Source: Enoplolaimus lenunculus
Lineage: Eukaryota; Nematoda; Enoplea; Enoplida; Thoracostomopsidae
NCBI GenBank assembly: GCA_030248215.1
Contig: JASANG010003665.1
Span: 62,001-126,000, forward strand
Direction of reading: 5' to 3'
DNA length: 64,000 bases
Positions 1 through 12,800 of this stretch are shown piece after piece. Every line of letters begins with the position of its first letter. The first letter of the stretch is position 1. The position numbers and the translations under genes were made by a program. The notes under the pieces are model-generated. The model worked only from the letters and a program-made list of their open reading frames with translations, ran no database searches and had not been told where the DNA came from.

Positions 1-868
1 AACTTTGTTGGTGCGCGAGACTTCGTTGAATTTCATGTCAGGATGTGATATATAGCAAACCAGACAAAGTTCTAAATTACGACAAATTTGTTCGGTCGTG
101 TGCAATACAAGTGATGATGTAGCACCGTCAAAGTATGGCAAACTCGTTACGAACAAATTCAACCACGCAGTATGGTTACTAAAATCTTGGGACCGAAGCG
201 CATTTAATACAGCAGTCAAAAAAGCCCGTTGAGCAGCTAGACACTGCGAAAATGTGTTCGGCCTGGCGATTGCGCAATCCCGATAAGAACCCGTTACCAT
301 GGATGGTAGAAACCCAGCGTACCCATTGGACTTAAATATTTGTTCGTAGACACCAGTATGACTTGCATAACTATCGTTCACGGTAGCCAGTGCCGCAGCA
401 GAAACTCCACTAGAGGCACCTGATTCTATTCGAAAACCGCTGCTTCCCCGAGATTCAGTAAATCGTACCATAATGAACTCGTAGCGAATAAATTGTGTAG
501 CAAGCGCTATTAATTGCCGTCTACACGCTGTAAATAGAGGTTGCCGAAAGTTATTGTACACAAACACGCTGTGGTATAGTAAAATAACCAATTGCTGGTG
601 TTGTTGCTGCTGAGTTGAACCAGCTGTGTTTGTAGTTCGGCTTGGCTCGTGCAAACCCATATTGCTTTCCATGTCGTGGGCGGTCCGGCAAGAGCCAACT
701 GCATCTAGTTGCAATAAATGAAGCAACAATGTATGCAAACGACTTTGAGCAACAATTTGACTTGCATACGCCACAACTGACGGATTTTCGCCGATAAAAT
801 CAGTCAGATATTGGACGATATCAGTTAGCAAACGTAGACAGGTTAGACGCACTTGAAGATTAGAACCT
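1..868 (-). CDS. DOP1: DOP1 exon 16, runs off the window
   Basis: Open in one frame from the CAG acceptor at 869 to position 1 (about 289 codons), entering in phase 1. Encodes [40 protein letters not shown], a Gln-rich loop, and [20 protein letters not shown] with [13 protein letters not shown], which match the FLTAILSALQ..SLPYMG region of vertebrate Dopey. No donor is seen before the edge. Confidence 0.88.
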
Positions 869-3800
869 GAACGGCAACAAAGGCTAGCATGTAGTAGTTA
901 GCAAAATGGAAAAAAGGTTTTAAATATGGTAACAATGTTTGAATCTGTTTGCTATAATACATAATATAACAACCATATTGTCAAATCTGTAAAACAAATG
1001 CAACAGCCGACCAAACAATGTTGCAATTAAGTGAATCCAGCGTAAAGCAAACAAATTTGAACTGCATATAAAAATCACAACCAGAGTACCAAACGTAACT
1101 GAATTAAAAACTTATACTGGAAGCGGAATCCCAACGGAAATTTCTCAAACCCCATGCTATTTTCTAACGTCGTGAGATTTGGTAATTTCTATGCGCCATC
1201 GGGTGCACATGCCCGTAGGAATAGTTGAATCCTTAGTAAAAACATAAGTTAACAACAAAGCAGCAATGACATGAAAGAATTCCTATTACAATTCGGGCTT
1301 TACCTGAAATCGGAATCGTAAGAGGTTTTAAATTGGAATTGTAACCGGAATCGAAGTTCAGTTTGCACCTTTGTCACAGTGCAAGCACTAACAATACTTT
1401 CTGCGAATCTTATTATACTCCAGATCAGACATTTTAGTCGTTTGGCCAATATAAAAAACAAATCCTTACTTATTTCATTTTCCGAAGGCACGTCGACTGC
1501 ACATCGCAAATAATAACTGCGTACAAATGTTACAACAATTTGAAGCACAAGACTAAGGTACTGCTGATTGACGCGTTGACTTGGTGCTTTTTGATCGGAA
1601 GTTTCAGAGTCGGCCACACTGTTTTGAGCATCAGGAAATCCAGACCAAAAGTCCATACCCATAACACAACGCTGATGCCGGCTTATTAATTCGAACAAAT
1701 TTTGTTCGTTTTTTGATCTACCACTCAAATTTCTAATAGCGGTTGTTGTCAGCATAGTTAATACAAGCCGCGGGTTAAACTGAAACATCAACCTTTTCCT
1801 AAGAAACTAGAAATACGGCGTTTATATAATAGCTATACATGCGGATCGTGAACTGGAAACTACAAACCATAAATTTCATAGATAACAGCAATCTTGAAAA
1901 TAAATATTCACCTGTACGCAAACTGGAACCATACTAAAGTCATAGTAACTCGGGCGACTGCTCGAAGGCAACTACAATTTAAATATAAAGGTACATACAA
2001 CATTATAAAATTATTATAAAATTACAGTTCTTGTATGCGGTCTAATTGTAAACTGGTACGCACACGACAATAAAGCTTACGTCAAACACACGAACAATGA
2101 TTTCTAATGTATGAAGTACACGTTTACTATCATAAATCGAACGGTAAAACAGGACATGACCGTATAAAGGATTGGCTGGTAATGCAGATTCGTAATCCAT
2201 CACGCCAGGCAATGCTGTAGAAAAGTTTGAAGCACGCATTTCCAAATCATTATCACATATCTTGTCAACAAAACCTTCGATAGGAAGACCGAGTGCGACT
2301 TGCTCTTCGGCATAAACGACGTGATTAATTATTTCCGACAGTAAATCAGCAATTATTTCCTTTAAAAATATAAAATGAATAAAACGATGTCGCAAAGAAA
2401 ATTTAGACCTAATAGAAAAGTTTGAAGCACGCATTTCCAAATCATTATCACATATCTTGTCAACAAAACCTTCGATAGGAAGACCGAGTACGACTTGCTC
2501 TTCGGCATAAACGACGTGATTAATTATTTCCGACAGTAAATCAGCAATTATTTCCTTTAAAAATATAAAATGAATAAAACGATGTCGCAAATCTAACACT
2601 CGTTCAATTCGAACCACTGTAAAACAAGTTTAGACTGTATATTTTTATCTCGTTAATAATCATAAGTGAAACATTTATGCACCCAGTGCGGCGCCACATC
2701 ATTCACTTTGTAGAGTACAATCGACAGCTGTTGCATAGTTTGGATATTCTGCCTAAATTGTAGCCAGAGGGGTTGGATGTAAAGTGTCAACCACTTTTTA
2801 GAATTTCTGTCACGGGATTTTAGGTGCTTCTTCAGTTGGTATCACAGGTAACCCTCTTCGAAATTTTCATAGAGCGTAACCACGTTTTCGAGATCCTGAG
2901 TTTGCAAAACTTTTTTACTAATAAAAACAAAGAAGTAATGTTTTACTATCATAAACTCACCAGTAGACAAGGTATGACCCAACGCTTAATCATTTTAATA
3001 CACTCGTTATTTTGCTTTACTAAAAAATAAAAGCGTATCCTTGGAAACTTTTCGTGCTCAGTTTGACACGAATATGGGAAAAAACGACCCGTTTTAGTGC
3101 AGAAAAACAAAACTAACAATTTACAACAGGCTTTATACAGCACTATGCTCGATGAGATCATAATAGAATATCTAACCTCAACAGACGCCGTTTGGGATAT
3201 TGTATTCTGAAACTCGTCAGTTTGCTGAGAGGAATCGTCCTCAAAATAGGCTTGTGCACTCCAGTGATCGCAGTCACCATTGACGTCTAGGAAATCGTCA
3301 CGTTTACTACTAACAGTATGATATGAACACTGGCTGGCAGCATTCGACGATGCTTCCGACGGTTCCAAAAAATGATGCAATATTTGTTCTCCCATTGAGG
3401 ACTAAAACATTATTAGCATACGGCTAGGTTCCTGACAAAACACGATCAAGCATCCCAATCAGAAAAACTAATAAACGGCTATTTTGTACGAGCTTAGTAG
3501 AGATTAAAATACACTACATTAACAAAACCACTAACTATTAGCTTTGTCACGATGCCTGTCTTGTACTCTGCATCAGATCCGTGTATTTGTAAGCTATGAA
3601 ACTTCACTTATCATCCATTAAAAATAGGAAACAAATCCTTTATATTAGAGATGTCCCGGGCCCCAGCACCCTGGTTAGAGGGTGCCGGGGTCCATACGGT
3701 ACCAGAAAAACAACGTGCCGTGGTACAATTTAGCCAGAATACGAACGAATCACAGTAAGTTTATTACATTACCATAGGCAAGATGTCGCGTGACAGAGAT

Positions 3801-6800
3801 TGCAAATAAAAAATGCATCAACACTAACTTCACAACATGGGAGTATCAACAAAATCTCACGTGACACAATCTGACAAAAACGATATCGTAGTCCTAGGTA
3901 CATTTTTACGCAAAAGTTACATAAAACTTGAAGTTTAGTATATTTTGCTGGCCCTACCTCCGGGTACAATCCTGGCCCCGAGGCACCTCTTATATATACA
4001 TTATATACCTTTATACATATTATGTTTTGGTTGTTTTTGTCTTTCACGACAGTAGTGTAAGCGAGAGAGATTCTCGCGGAATCCGGATGTAACAAGGTCA
4101 ACAAAAGCGGTTCTAATATTCGCGGGGTATCTCCATGTTGCAGACAATCAGATAACCATGAATCACATGCATAACCCACCGCACCTTAAACAATAATTTA
4201 ATAACTTGCATACGGCTAAAGTTTTGCAATAATTTATAATTTTGCCAGTATATAACGATTTTGCAATCGCACCAACTCTGAAAATAGTTTTACAATATTC
4301 CACTTGTTAAAGATAAATGTTACTACTAACTTTTTAGGCACTGTGCGCATATCTCTTAGCGACAAACCTCTGCATTAACACTATGAATAATTTTGAAATC
4401 CACCAATTCGTCATAAAGTTGTTCGTTACTCATCCAGCCATTAATTCTCGCCAGTGTATATGAGCAGCAATGTATGCTTGCTCTTAATCGAAACTCCCAC
4501 GCTACTGGATCAGTACTGAACTTACGCAAATATGCCGTTCGAAGGTTACAAAGACTAGTCCATATAATATCGCCATGAACGGACAACTTCAAAGTCTTAC
4601 TTCTGTATCTTTACCGATAAGCGAAAGACGCGAACTAGTTGCAGCGCTAGCAAAAGCTACATATTTATACTGTTTTGCTTGTCTACAAAATGATAAATAA
4701 TTTATCGTAAGTGACTGTTGAACAATGACAGTTCAACTGTATTCATAACATCCGGGACTCCCTATATTGAGCAAAAGTTACCGAGATTACGTTATAGCTC
4801 AGAAAATAATTAGCAGTACAGCAGTTATCGGGTTGCGTCTATTTTCAACATTCCTATGCTAAGTTACGTACTTTTTTCTCGTACCAATGACAAAAGTGCA
4901 ATCGTCAATCGATGAAATGGCTTTTGCTCTCCGGTCAGTTGTTGAAGACGACGATGTACAGACCACAAACAAAACATTTTCTCACAAATTGACAGCAAAT
5001 CAGTATCCCAGCGGTTTGATTCTAGTTGCGCCGTTAGCTTCGCGAGTAAAATATCCTAAACAAAAAATGTTATCGATTCCAATGAGCGAGAATTTGAGGA
5101 ACAACTTGGCGGGTAAAGTGGCAGATGCAGAAACGACTATGTATCCTGGTGCAAACAAACGAATGCTACACAAAGAATAGAAGCACACACAACATACAAA
5201 TTTGACTTTCACGACCTTATTGCATTAACAACATACACACTGAAGATAACCGTGTACAACACATTCGAAAGATTCTTTTAAGGTTTTATTAAATCTTAAA
5301 CCAGAAAAAATACCAAATTCTAATACATACTTCACAAACGCTTGACAAATCAGAAACATCTGAATAATGAAGTTTACACAGCAGTTCACATGCATTGCTG
5401 ACATCAGCGTTCGACATTATTTCATCCCACAAGCGATTACAAACTCGTTGGAAGAACCCGGCATCTGTCGCAAATGCTGCTGCCATTGTAGGCCACATTA
5501 AGGGTATTATAACAACTGGTTCAAAATTGTTGAGTCCATCTGGCAAAATCTGTAAAAGAATTAACGCAGTTTACACCAATTCAAAAATAAGATATACGTA
5601 TACTGCTTATTTTTCAACAGTCAACACATGAGCATAATCAAAAATTCAAAACCTGATACTATACCCGTACTTCTAACAAAAAAGAATAGCACAGATAAGG
5701 ACGTATTACCTTCTCCCCTTCAGTATCTGTAGTATTTTTCGATATCGGACTTGCGTTTAGCTTGCTTGAATGATCTGTATTTTTAGGCATACCGTTCGTC
5801 ATTGAGTCTGGTATTGACAGATAAATATTACTGCGAGTATTGAGAGCAATGACCTGTTCGCGAACTACTAGAGATTCTTTCTGAAGCCGTAGCAATAAAC
5901 AAACAGTATCGTTCAACTGCTTGATTGATGTCAGCGGGTCAGAACACAGCGCACACAAACATGTCGTCCAATGGTATTCGGAAGAATCACTAGGTAAATC
6001 TTCTGAAACGTCGAAAACTTAAAGAAAACCATTTCATACTTTAAATGATTAAAATTTGAATTTTTCATCAGACCGATTTATTTTAATATTCCCGTGTAAT
6101 GTAATAAATTTAACTCTGTGTCTGAAGTCTGAAGCAGGATGCAACCGGTGAAAAACCAAACCCGAAGATGAACAAATTTTGCACGAGCGAGAACCAAAAC
6201 CTAACAAAATGATGTTAAATTTACTAATTTTACCAGTAGTCTACAAAGTGCTATTTTAGCTGTGCTTTTGAGAAATCTCGACAATTAAAGTTTTCCAAAC
6301 TGTCATAACCTTGCAACTTGTTTTATAGCAAATCCTTAACTCATCCATATCCTCTAAATTCCTGCTGAGCTAAAAAAATTTCTAGCTTTAGCCAGGTTGA
6401 GCAAAACTTTTTGAGCCGCAGCAAGTACTCAAATGTCATACTTCCACAACTCTTTAAATTTTTATCGCGTTCGATGCATCCTTCTGTATAAATACATCTT
6501 AATTATAGCAGCATTACGTAAGTCATATTTAAGCTAAAACCTGCACATTTTGCATTCTTAACACAAAATTTAAAAAAATTAGATAATAACCAAACTAAGA
6601 TTTATTTGAACATAAGCCTATACACCTAAGGCTAAGCTAACCCTAAGTTAAAGCTGCTTAATGTAAGCCTAGCCAAAACCTAAGCCTAAAACAAAGCCTA
6701 AGCTAAGAATAAGCCAAAGCCTAATCTGACCGCCCTTAAGCTAAGTCTAACATTAAATTTAAGCCTAAGTTAAGTCTAATAATAAGCCCGAGCTATGATT

Positions 6801-9800
6801 ATGCTTAAGCATAAGCCATAGCCTAGACTTAACCTAACCGTAACCCTTATGTTTATAAAACAAAAACACCTTATTAGTTTTCGTTCATCAAATTCAGGGA
6901 TAACTCATTTGCGAAAAACTGGCTATGAATAACGAGCTGCATAAAATAGTTGCCACCACATAGTTTCAGATCAGTAAGACAATACTCTATTTTGCCGGAA
7001 AACTCTGTTTCTAAATCCGTAGATCACAATATGAAAAAATGTTTTTGAAGGTAAGCCAATACGAGAGCCGGACAGGAATCTGTAGGTCAACAAAATTTTC
7101 CGTAGCCTGAGGTAAAGCCGGAAACGAGCGAAATTAGTAAGTAAAACAGTGTTTAATTTACTAATATTAGCAAACAATATTATGATTAGAGCGTTGTAAA
7201 GATTTTTGGTTTTACGTTGACGCCAAACACACCGTACGTTATAATTTTTGTAAATCTATGGAATGTTTTATACCGAAGTTGTCAGAACCCAGGCAGAGCT
7301 ACGGCGTTCTAGTCTCCCAATGGATAGTCCTAAAATTATTATGGGTAAAGGGAAGGGCGTCCAGTTGCATACTACGGTCCTACAGTACGTACTCATTTCT
7401 TGTAATTATGTAGATTTTAACTAGAACAACTTGTACTACTCGAAAAGGATCTTTCACTTTGTCTTACAAGTAAATTTTCCTATTGGGTACACGTTCAAAT
7501 ATAAAAAAGCATGCTTTATAAACAAATTCTTTGAAGGGTAACAATATTTTTAAAGGTGCGTCAAATTTCACTAGCGGAATTAACGCGAAGTGTTAGGATA
7601 GTTATAGACTGTTCATATGCAAACATTTGCAATACCTGTATAACCAAAAAATATGTAAAAAATCAGTCAATCTGTTCCATGGTAGTTTTCGTAAATACAA
7701 ATGATATGATTTCAATTTCTTGAAGTTTTTAAAAAAATCCGGCAAGTTAAACTACCGGAAACGGATGTCGATTTTTTGCCGGAGCAGGATATCCGGTCGT
7801 GGCGGTCGCATCCTGCTATATACGTTAAGAAAATCCTTACCAAGTAAGCTTTGAACGCGTATTTCTGATGTTGCGTACACAGGAAAATCAGCAAGTTTAG
7901 TTATCCACGATATCATGGCACAAGTTACAACTTCTTGGCGAGCAAAACGTTCACATATAGAAGGAATCAAGGCTAGAGACTTTGAACGCGCAATCAAAAC
8001 ATCACCATCGGCTGAATAGAGATCATCGCTGCAACTATCGCGCAACATTGGATTCCTCTCGTCGACGCAGTGCAACAACTAGAAATTAACGAAGCATACA
8101 GTACAGTTTACGCAAGCAATTACTAGTTCAATCTCAAGCTAGCATGTACGTACTTCAAAGTTAAACAATTACCATACAGAGCATTTCACGAAAGTTTAGT
8201 TGCGGATGCGGTGGGGCTCGAACCCACGACGTGCCAATTACTGGGGTTCTTTTTAGTATAAAAAACGCAACACAGTGTGTTTAATTTAAACTCTGACAAA
8301 ACGGATACTATTCAAAAAGACGTTATGCTTATTGCCATAATTAACATAGCAAATATACTCATTTATTAGCACGCAGCCAATACATTCACCAATCCCAAAC
8401 CCAAATATATTACGATAATAAGGTTTCAAACGCAAACTCTTATGCTTTTTCGTTACGTTACCTTAACAGATCAAGAAAGCTTATACAGTTTACACAAACA
8501 GGGATGGGAGTCCCCGTCTCAGTAAGCATCGGTATTTGGCAGGTTTCGGTCTCAGTTTTTTGAGTTTCGGTGGTTTAAAGCCGCGACTGCAGGTCGAGGA
8601 TACAGCAAATGTAAGGCTGTATTGTTGAAGTATGTGATGCCTCATAAACAAAAATTCCTTTGTGAAACTACGATTCTGAAAAACACAAAAAACTAATACG
8701 TATAATTTATTTTACAAAGTTTAGATTTTTCGATGTTGACCAAATAGGAAACATTTCATGGCCGGTCTTGATACGTAGTCAGGTCTCGTTCTCGCTTTTA
8801 ACCGAGACCGCCCATAATTGTATACGGGTGATATGTTATTTAACAAAACAAACCTCGGTAACCTACACTCCAAATAAGTGAAGCACATATTACATATCTA
8901 CGTAACGAATAACTCCACAATAAAAAACGTACACTTGAACAAAGAGCAAATGCCTCGACAACAAAATTGCCAACATCGCTCACATTATCCATCGGCGGAG
9001 TTTCACTGTTCAAAACCAACCGAATGCAATCAATAACTTTAAGCAATAACGACGGAATATATTCACTTCTAATTTTGCTATCACCGTCAAGAGAAATTTG
9101 AGCTAAAGTGAACGTTATATCGTGTGCAGTTTCAATAAACAAGCCAGAATAACCTTGCTCGTACGGTATTTCTTTCAACAGACAATCACCGAAGAATTTC
9201 CAAATGAAATATGGCTGAAAACAGCTCACTATAAGGTTCAAAGTTTTCGCTATGCTACTATCATCTGTTTCAGCAAGAACATTGTGCGTTCTTTTTATTT
9301 CACAAGACTGTTTAATTCCAGCATTCTGTAACATTCGTGCAGCATGAATCAGAGGCAAAAGCGTTTCCAACAACACCTAAAAACAAAACATACTAAGAAG
9401 TATTCGATGTTTCGTTTTCTTGAGAACCACAACAGCTTGTATACTGAATTTCCGGTCGAAAAATATGGCGCAGGTGATAAAAGGAAAATCTGCCCGCAAC
9501 AGTATCTTTCCAAGATTCAAGAGTATATATCAAATTACAACCGGAATTCTGATTCCAGATTAGAATTCCGATTCAAAACGAGTTCCGATTCCAATTGCAC
9601 AGTTACTCGGAAACGAAATTTTGAAATAAACTTTGATTTTAATCCTACCGAAACTGCCGTTTTATTTTGAAAAAAAATATAATTGATTGTATTTTAACTT
9701 TACAGAACTATGTCAATCATCACCAATTTGTTCTTGCAACGTTTTTAAACATATTGCTAGCCAACAGACACCCTAAATAATCCAGTTCCCGTTTTCACCC

Positions 9801-12800
9801 TCACGTATAATATATATGTATATCTGGGGTTTTGCTACAAAGGGTGGAGGAGAGAGCCCCCCACTTACCGAATGCCACCCCCGACTCCACATACCGAAAG
9901 CCATCCCCCACTTTTGAATTTCCCCCAGTTTAGCCCCCCACTACACATTTTCCCATCGGTTAATTTCACGTTTCTTACATTTTTGCGAAACAACATCATA
10001 AGTATGAATTATACATACCCTCTCCTTTCGATCATGTCTTATATATTTGATCTGTCTTTATTATTTATATGGTTTTTTGACCATCGCCGTAAAAATTCCA
10101 AATCCTGTGTTCGGCAATGTCGGAACAAAAACAGGAATCATTTTTGCAGCAATTACAGCCAGAACAGTGATTGCGGTGAAAAACTAATAACTCATTAAAG
10201 CAAACATACGAATTATACCAAATACAACTTAACCCTGATTTACTTTTGGTCCAACAACTTCGTTATCCATCAAGTACATGATAACCCGCGTTAGTTTCAC
10301 CCAATCCTTAGTTTCTAAATTTAGGTCCGAAAACCGGGATTGCAGTGTATATACAACAATCGGATACGAACACGTGTTGAAAAAATGGCTCGAATTTTCT
10401 GCATCTGAACCAAGCAACCAAGTATAAAGCCGGCGATTAAGTGACATATCTCGGCGCAACAGACACAATAAACAAGATTCAACTAGTCCACACAAATCTG
10501 GTCGAGCCAGTGAATCTGAATGGCCTCGCGGGAACAGCAAACAAACTAAATCCAAGGCTGACCGTTGCACAAGCGCCTGCAAATAAAAACAAATCCACTA
10601 TGAAGCATGAATTCTGTACCATATAACGTATGTACGACAAGGCGCAAATACAAATTTTAAGCATATGCATTGCCAGAGACATTGCGTAATCTAGCGAACA
10701 CCTACAATCTGTCAAATGTTTTGATTAATCGTTTACGGCTGTTATGCTTCATACTACATAACAAAATCAGTAACATTTCAGCAGGCAAATGAGAAGAACC
10801 GTTTTAACCGTATTATGGATAAAATTAGTAGCATTTTTACATTATTTCATTTATTAAGTTGGGTTGGATTTTGCAAGCCGAAATAGTAACGCGCCAACGG
10901 ACGGCGATAGCTGCAGTCGTCCTCTCTGCACAGTGAGTAGCAAGGTGCCATTGGGCTATGATCAGGGTGCAACCGGAATTACAATTTACCGGAACCGGAA
11001 TTTGAAAATTTTACCGGAACCGGAAAGTGCGGAGTACAAGTGGCTTTCAAAAGAGATTCTTAAAAATTAGCAAGGGTAAGAAAACGGCCAAATTTAAACA
11101 CCGGAATTTTTCAATCCGGTAAAAGTTTACCGGAACCAGAACCGGAAGGTGAAAAAATGCCGGAACCGGAATTCCGGTTGCACCCTGGCTATGATGTACC
11201 GAACCAGAGCCTAGCTGCACAAATGCCCGTTCAGGGGTATGCACAAACTTTTCACTTTATTTAGTTTAGCCTGCAAGACAATTAATGCGTATTTGAACGG
11301 TAATTTCACAGTCTTGTCCTGTAGCCTTCTGTAACAACAGTTTTAGATTATATTCCACGATCCAACACCTTCTTGTCGCGTATATATTGATTGCTTTTGA
11401 AAAAATCTAGCTTGGAATTTGTAATTAATACAAGATTTTTAAAAACGTTGTAAGCTGTTTACAACACATACTCTTTTGAAAACTGCCGCTACTGAAAACA
11501 GGAGTCACCGCCTGAGGGCGGCGACAAAAACCTGCTACATTTTTATTAAAAAGAATGCAACAATTCTTTACAGTGTCCATGAGCAATTTTGACAGAAAAT
11601 TAGAATAGGCCACAACAGAAATTAGTTCGGTGAGTGTTGTTGTGCATAAAATCCCTGTATTGTGTGCAAAAGCGCAAGGTCTACGTATCTCAAGAAGAAA
11701 CACAACTTCAACCTGATCTGCATCACGAAGGCTTCTTGACAGGCCGCATAGCGCAGTTTCAAGACGATCGCCCAACAAATATATCTGGTCGTCTAACGGT
11801 TTGTTTCGATCGATACGTGTAAGCAAGTACTGTAGTGCGGCTAATCGCGCGCTAGGAAACGATGAGACGACGGTCCAAATTGCACTGAAGAAGGCTGTTG
11901 AAGAAATCTGAAAATTATCATTACATTACGTGTATGCATATATATAAATCTTCTAAGTTAATATAACTCACAGCTAAAACATACTCCATTTGCCGTTTAC
12001 ATCTACGCTTCACAGTTGTTAATAAATCAGTTTTTCAAGTACATAACATATGCAAGACACGTGTTCTTCCAATCCAACTGCAAATTGTTCAGCAACTACT
12101 ATTTTTGCGCATGTTCAAACAACTTAGAAAAACTTTTCAGCAACACATTATACATATGCGCAACATAACGCAAATAATGTCTTCGAAATTGGAAGTACAA
12201 CAGACTGCCATTATTATAGATGGGCACCGGATATCAGGATATGAAAAATATCCGGAAAACGTGCATCCAGATATCCGGATATCAGCCGGATATCCGAAAT
12301 GCTATTGTGCAAGTAATTTTTTGGAATAATTTGTATTGTTTCACTATTAATGTAGCTGGAGCTGTCGAAAAGAAATTCAGTATTTATACCACAGTTAAAA
12401 AATTGAACCACAATCCTGCATAATTCCATGATGATTAAAAAATTTTTATTTATAAAAACATGTCAAAATTAAGAAACTTCAGTTTAATTTGATAATTATC
12501 GGAATAATAAACCCCAGGACATGTCGTTCCCGGTGTCCTCATAAAATGTATTATTGTGAACCCTGCATAACAATGTAACTACCAAATTAAGCCTTGTCTA
12601 TTTCGGTTTAGTGAGAAGGCGGGCAATAACGGATCCAAAGGTTGACGGACGAGCGTACGCCCCCGTCAGAATTTTTTAATGATAACATGGTAATGTCCCT
12701 ACAATTTTCCCCCTCACAAATTTTTTTGTGATAAAATGCCAAGGTCTCTATTTTGCAATTGCTTTCCCTCGGAAAGTTATTTTGTAAAAAATGATTAGGT

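Noticed and set aside
1300-1469. Extension of DOP1 exon 15 past its donor
   Set aside because: Homology to Dopey stops at the donor and resumes in the next exon in phase; the extension runs into a CGGAAT-type repeat.
6600-6845. Taking TTAGGC-type hexamers as proof of a nematode
   Set aside because: Interstitial degenerate hexamers occur in many genomes, and no chromosome end is in view.
8205-8265. A functional tRNA gene on the minus strand
   Set aside because: B-box and T-arm are present, but I could not fold a full cloverleaf with acceptor pairing.
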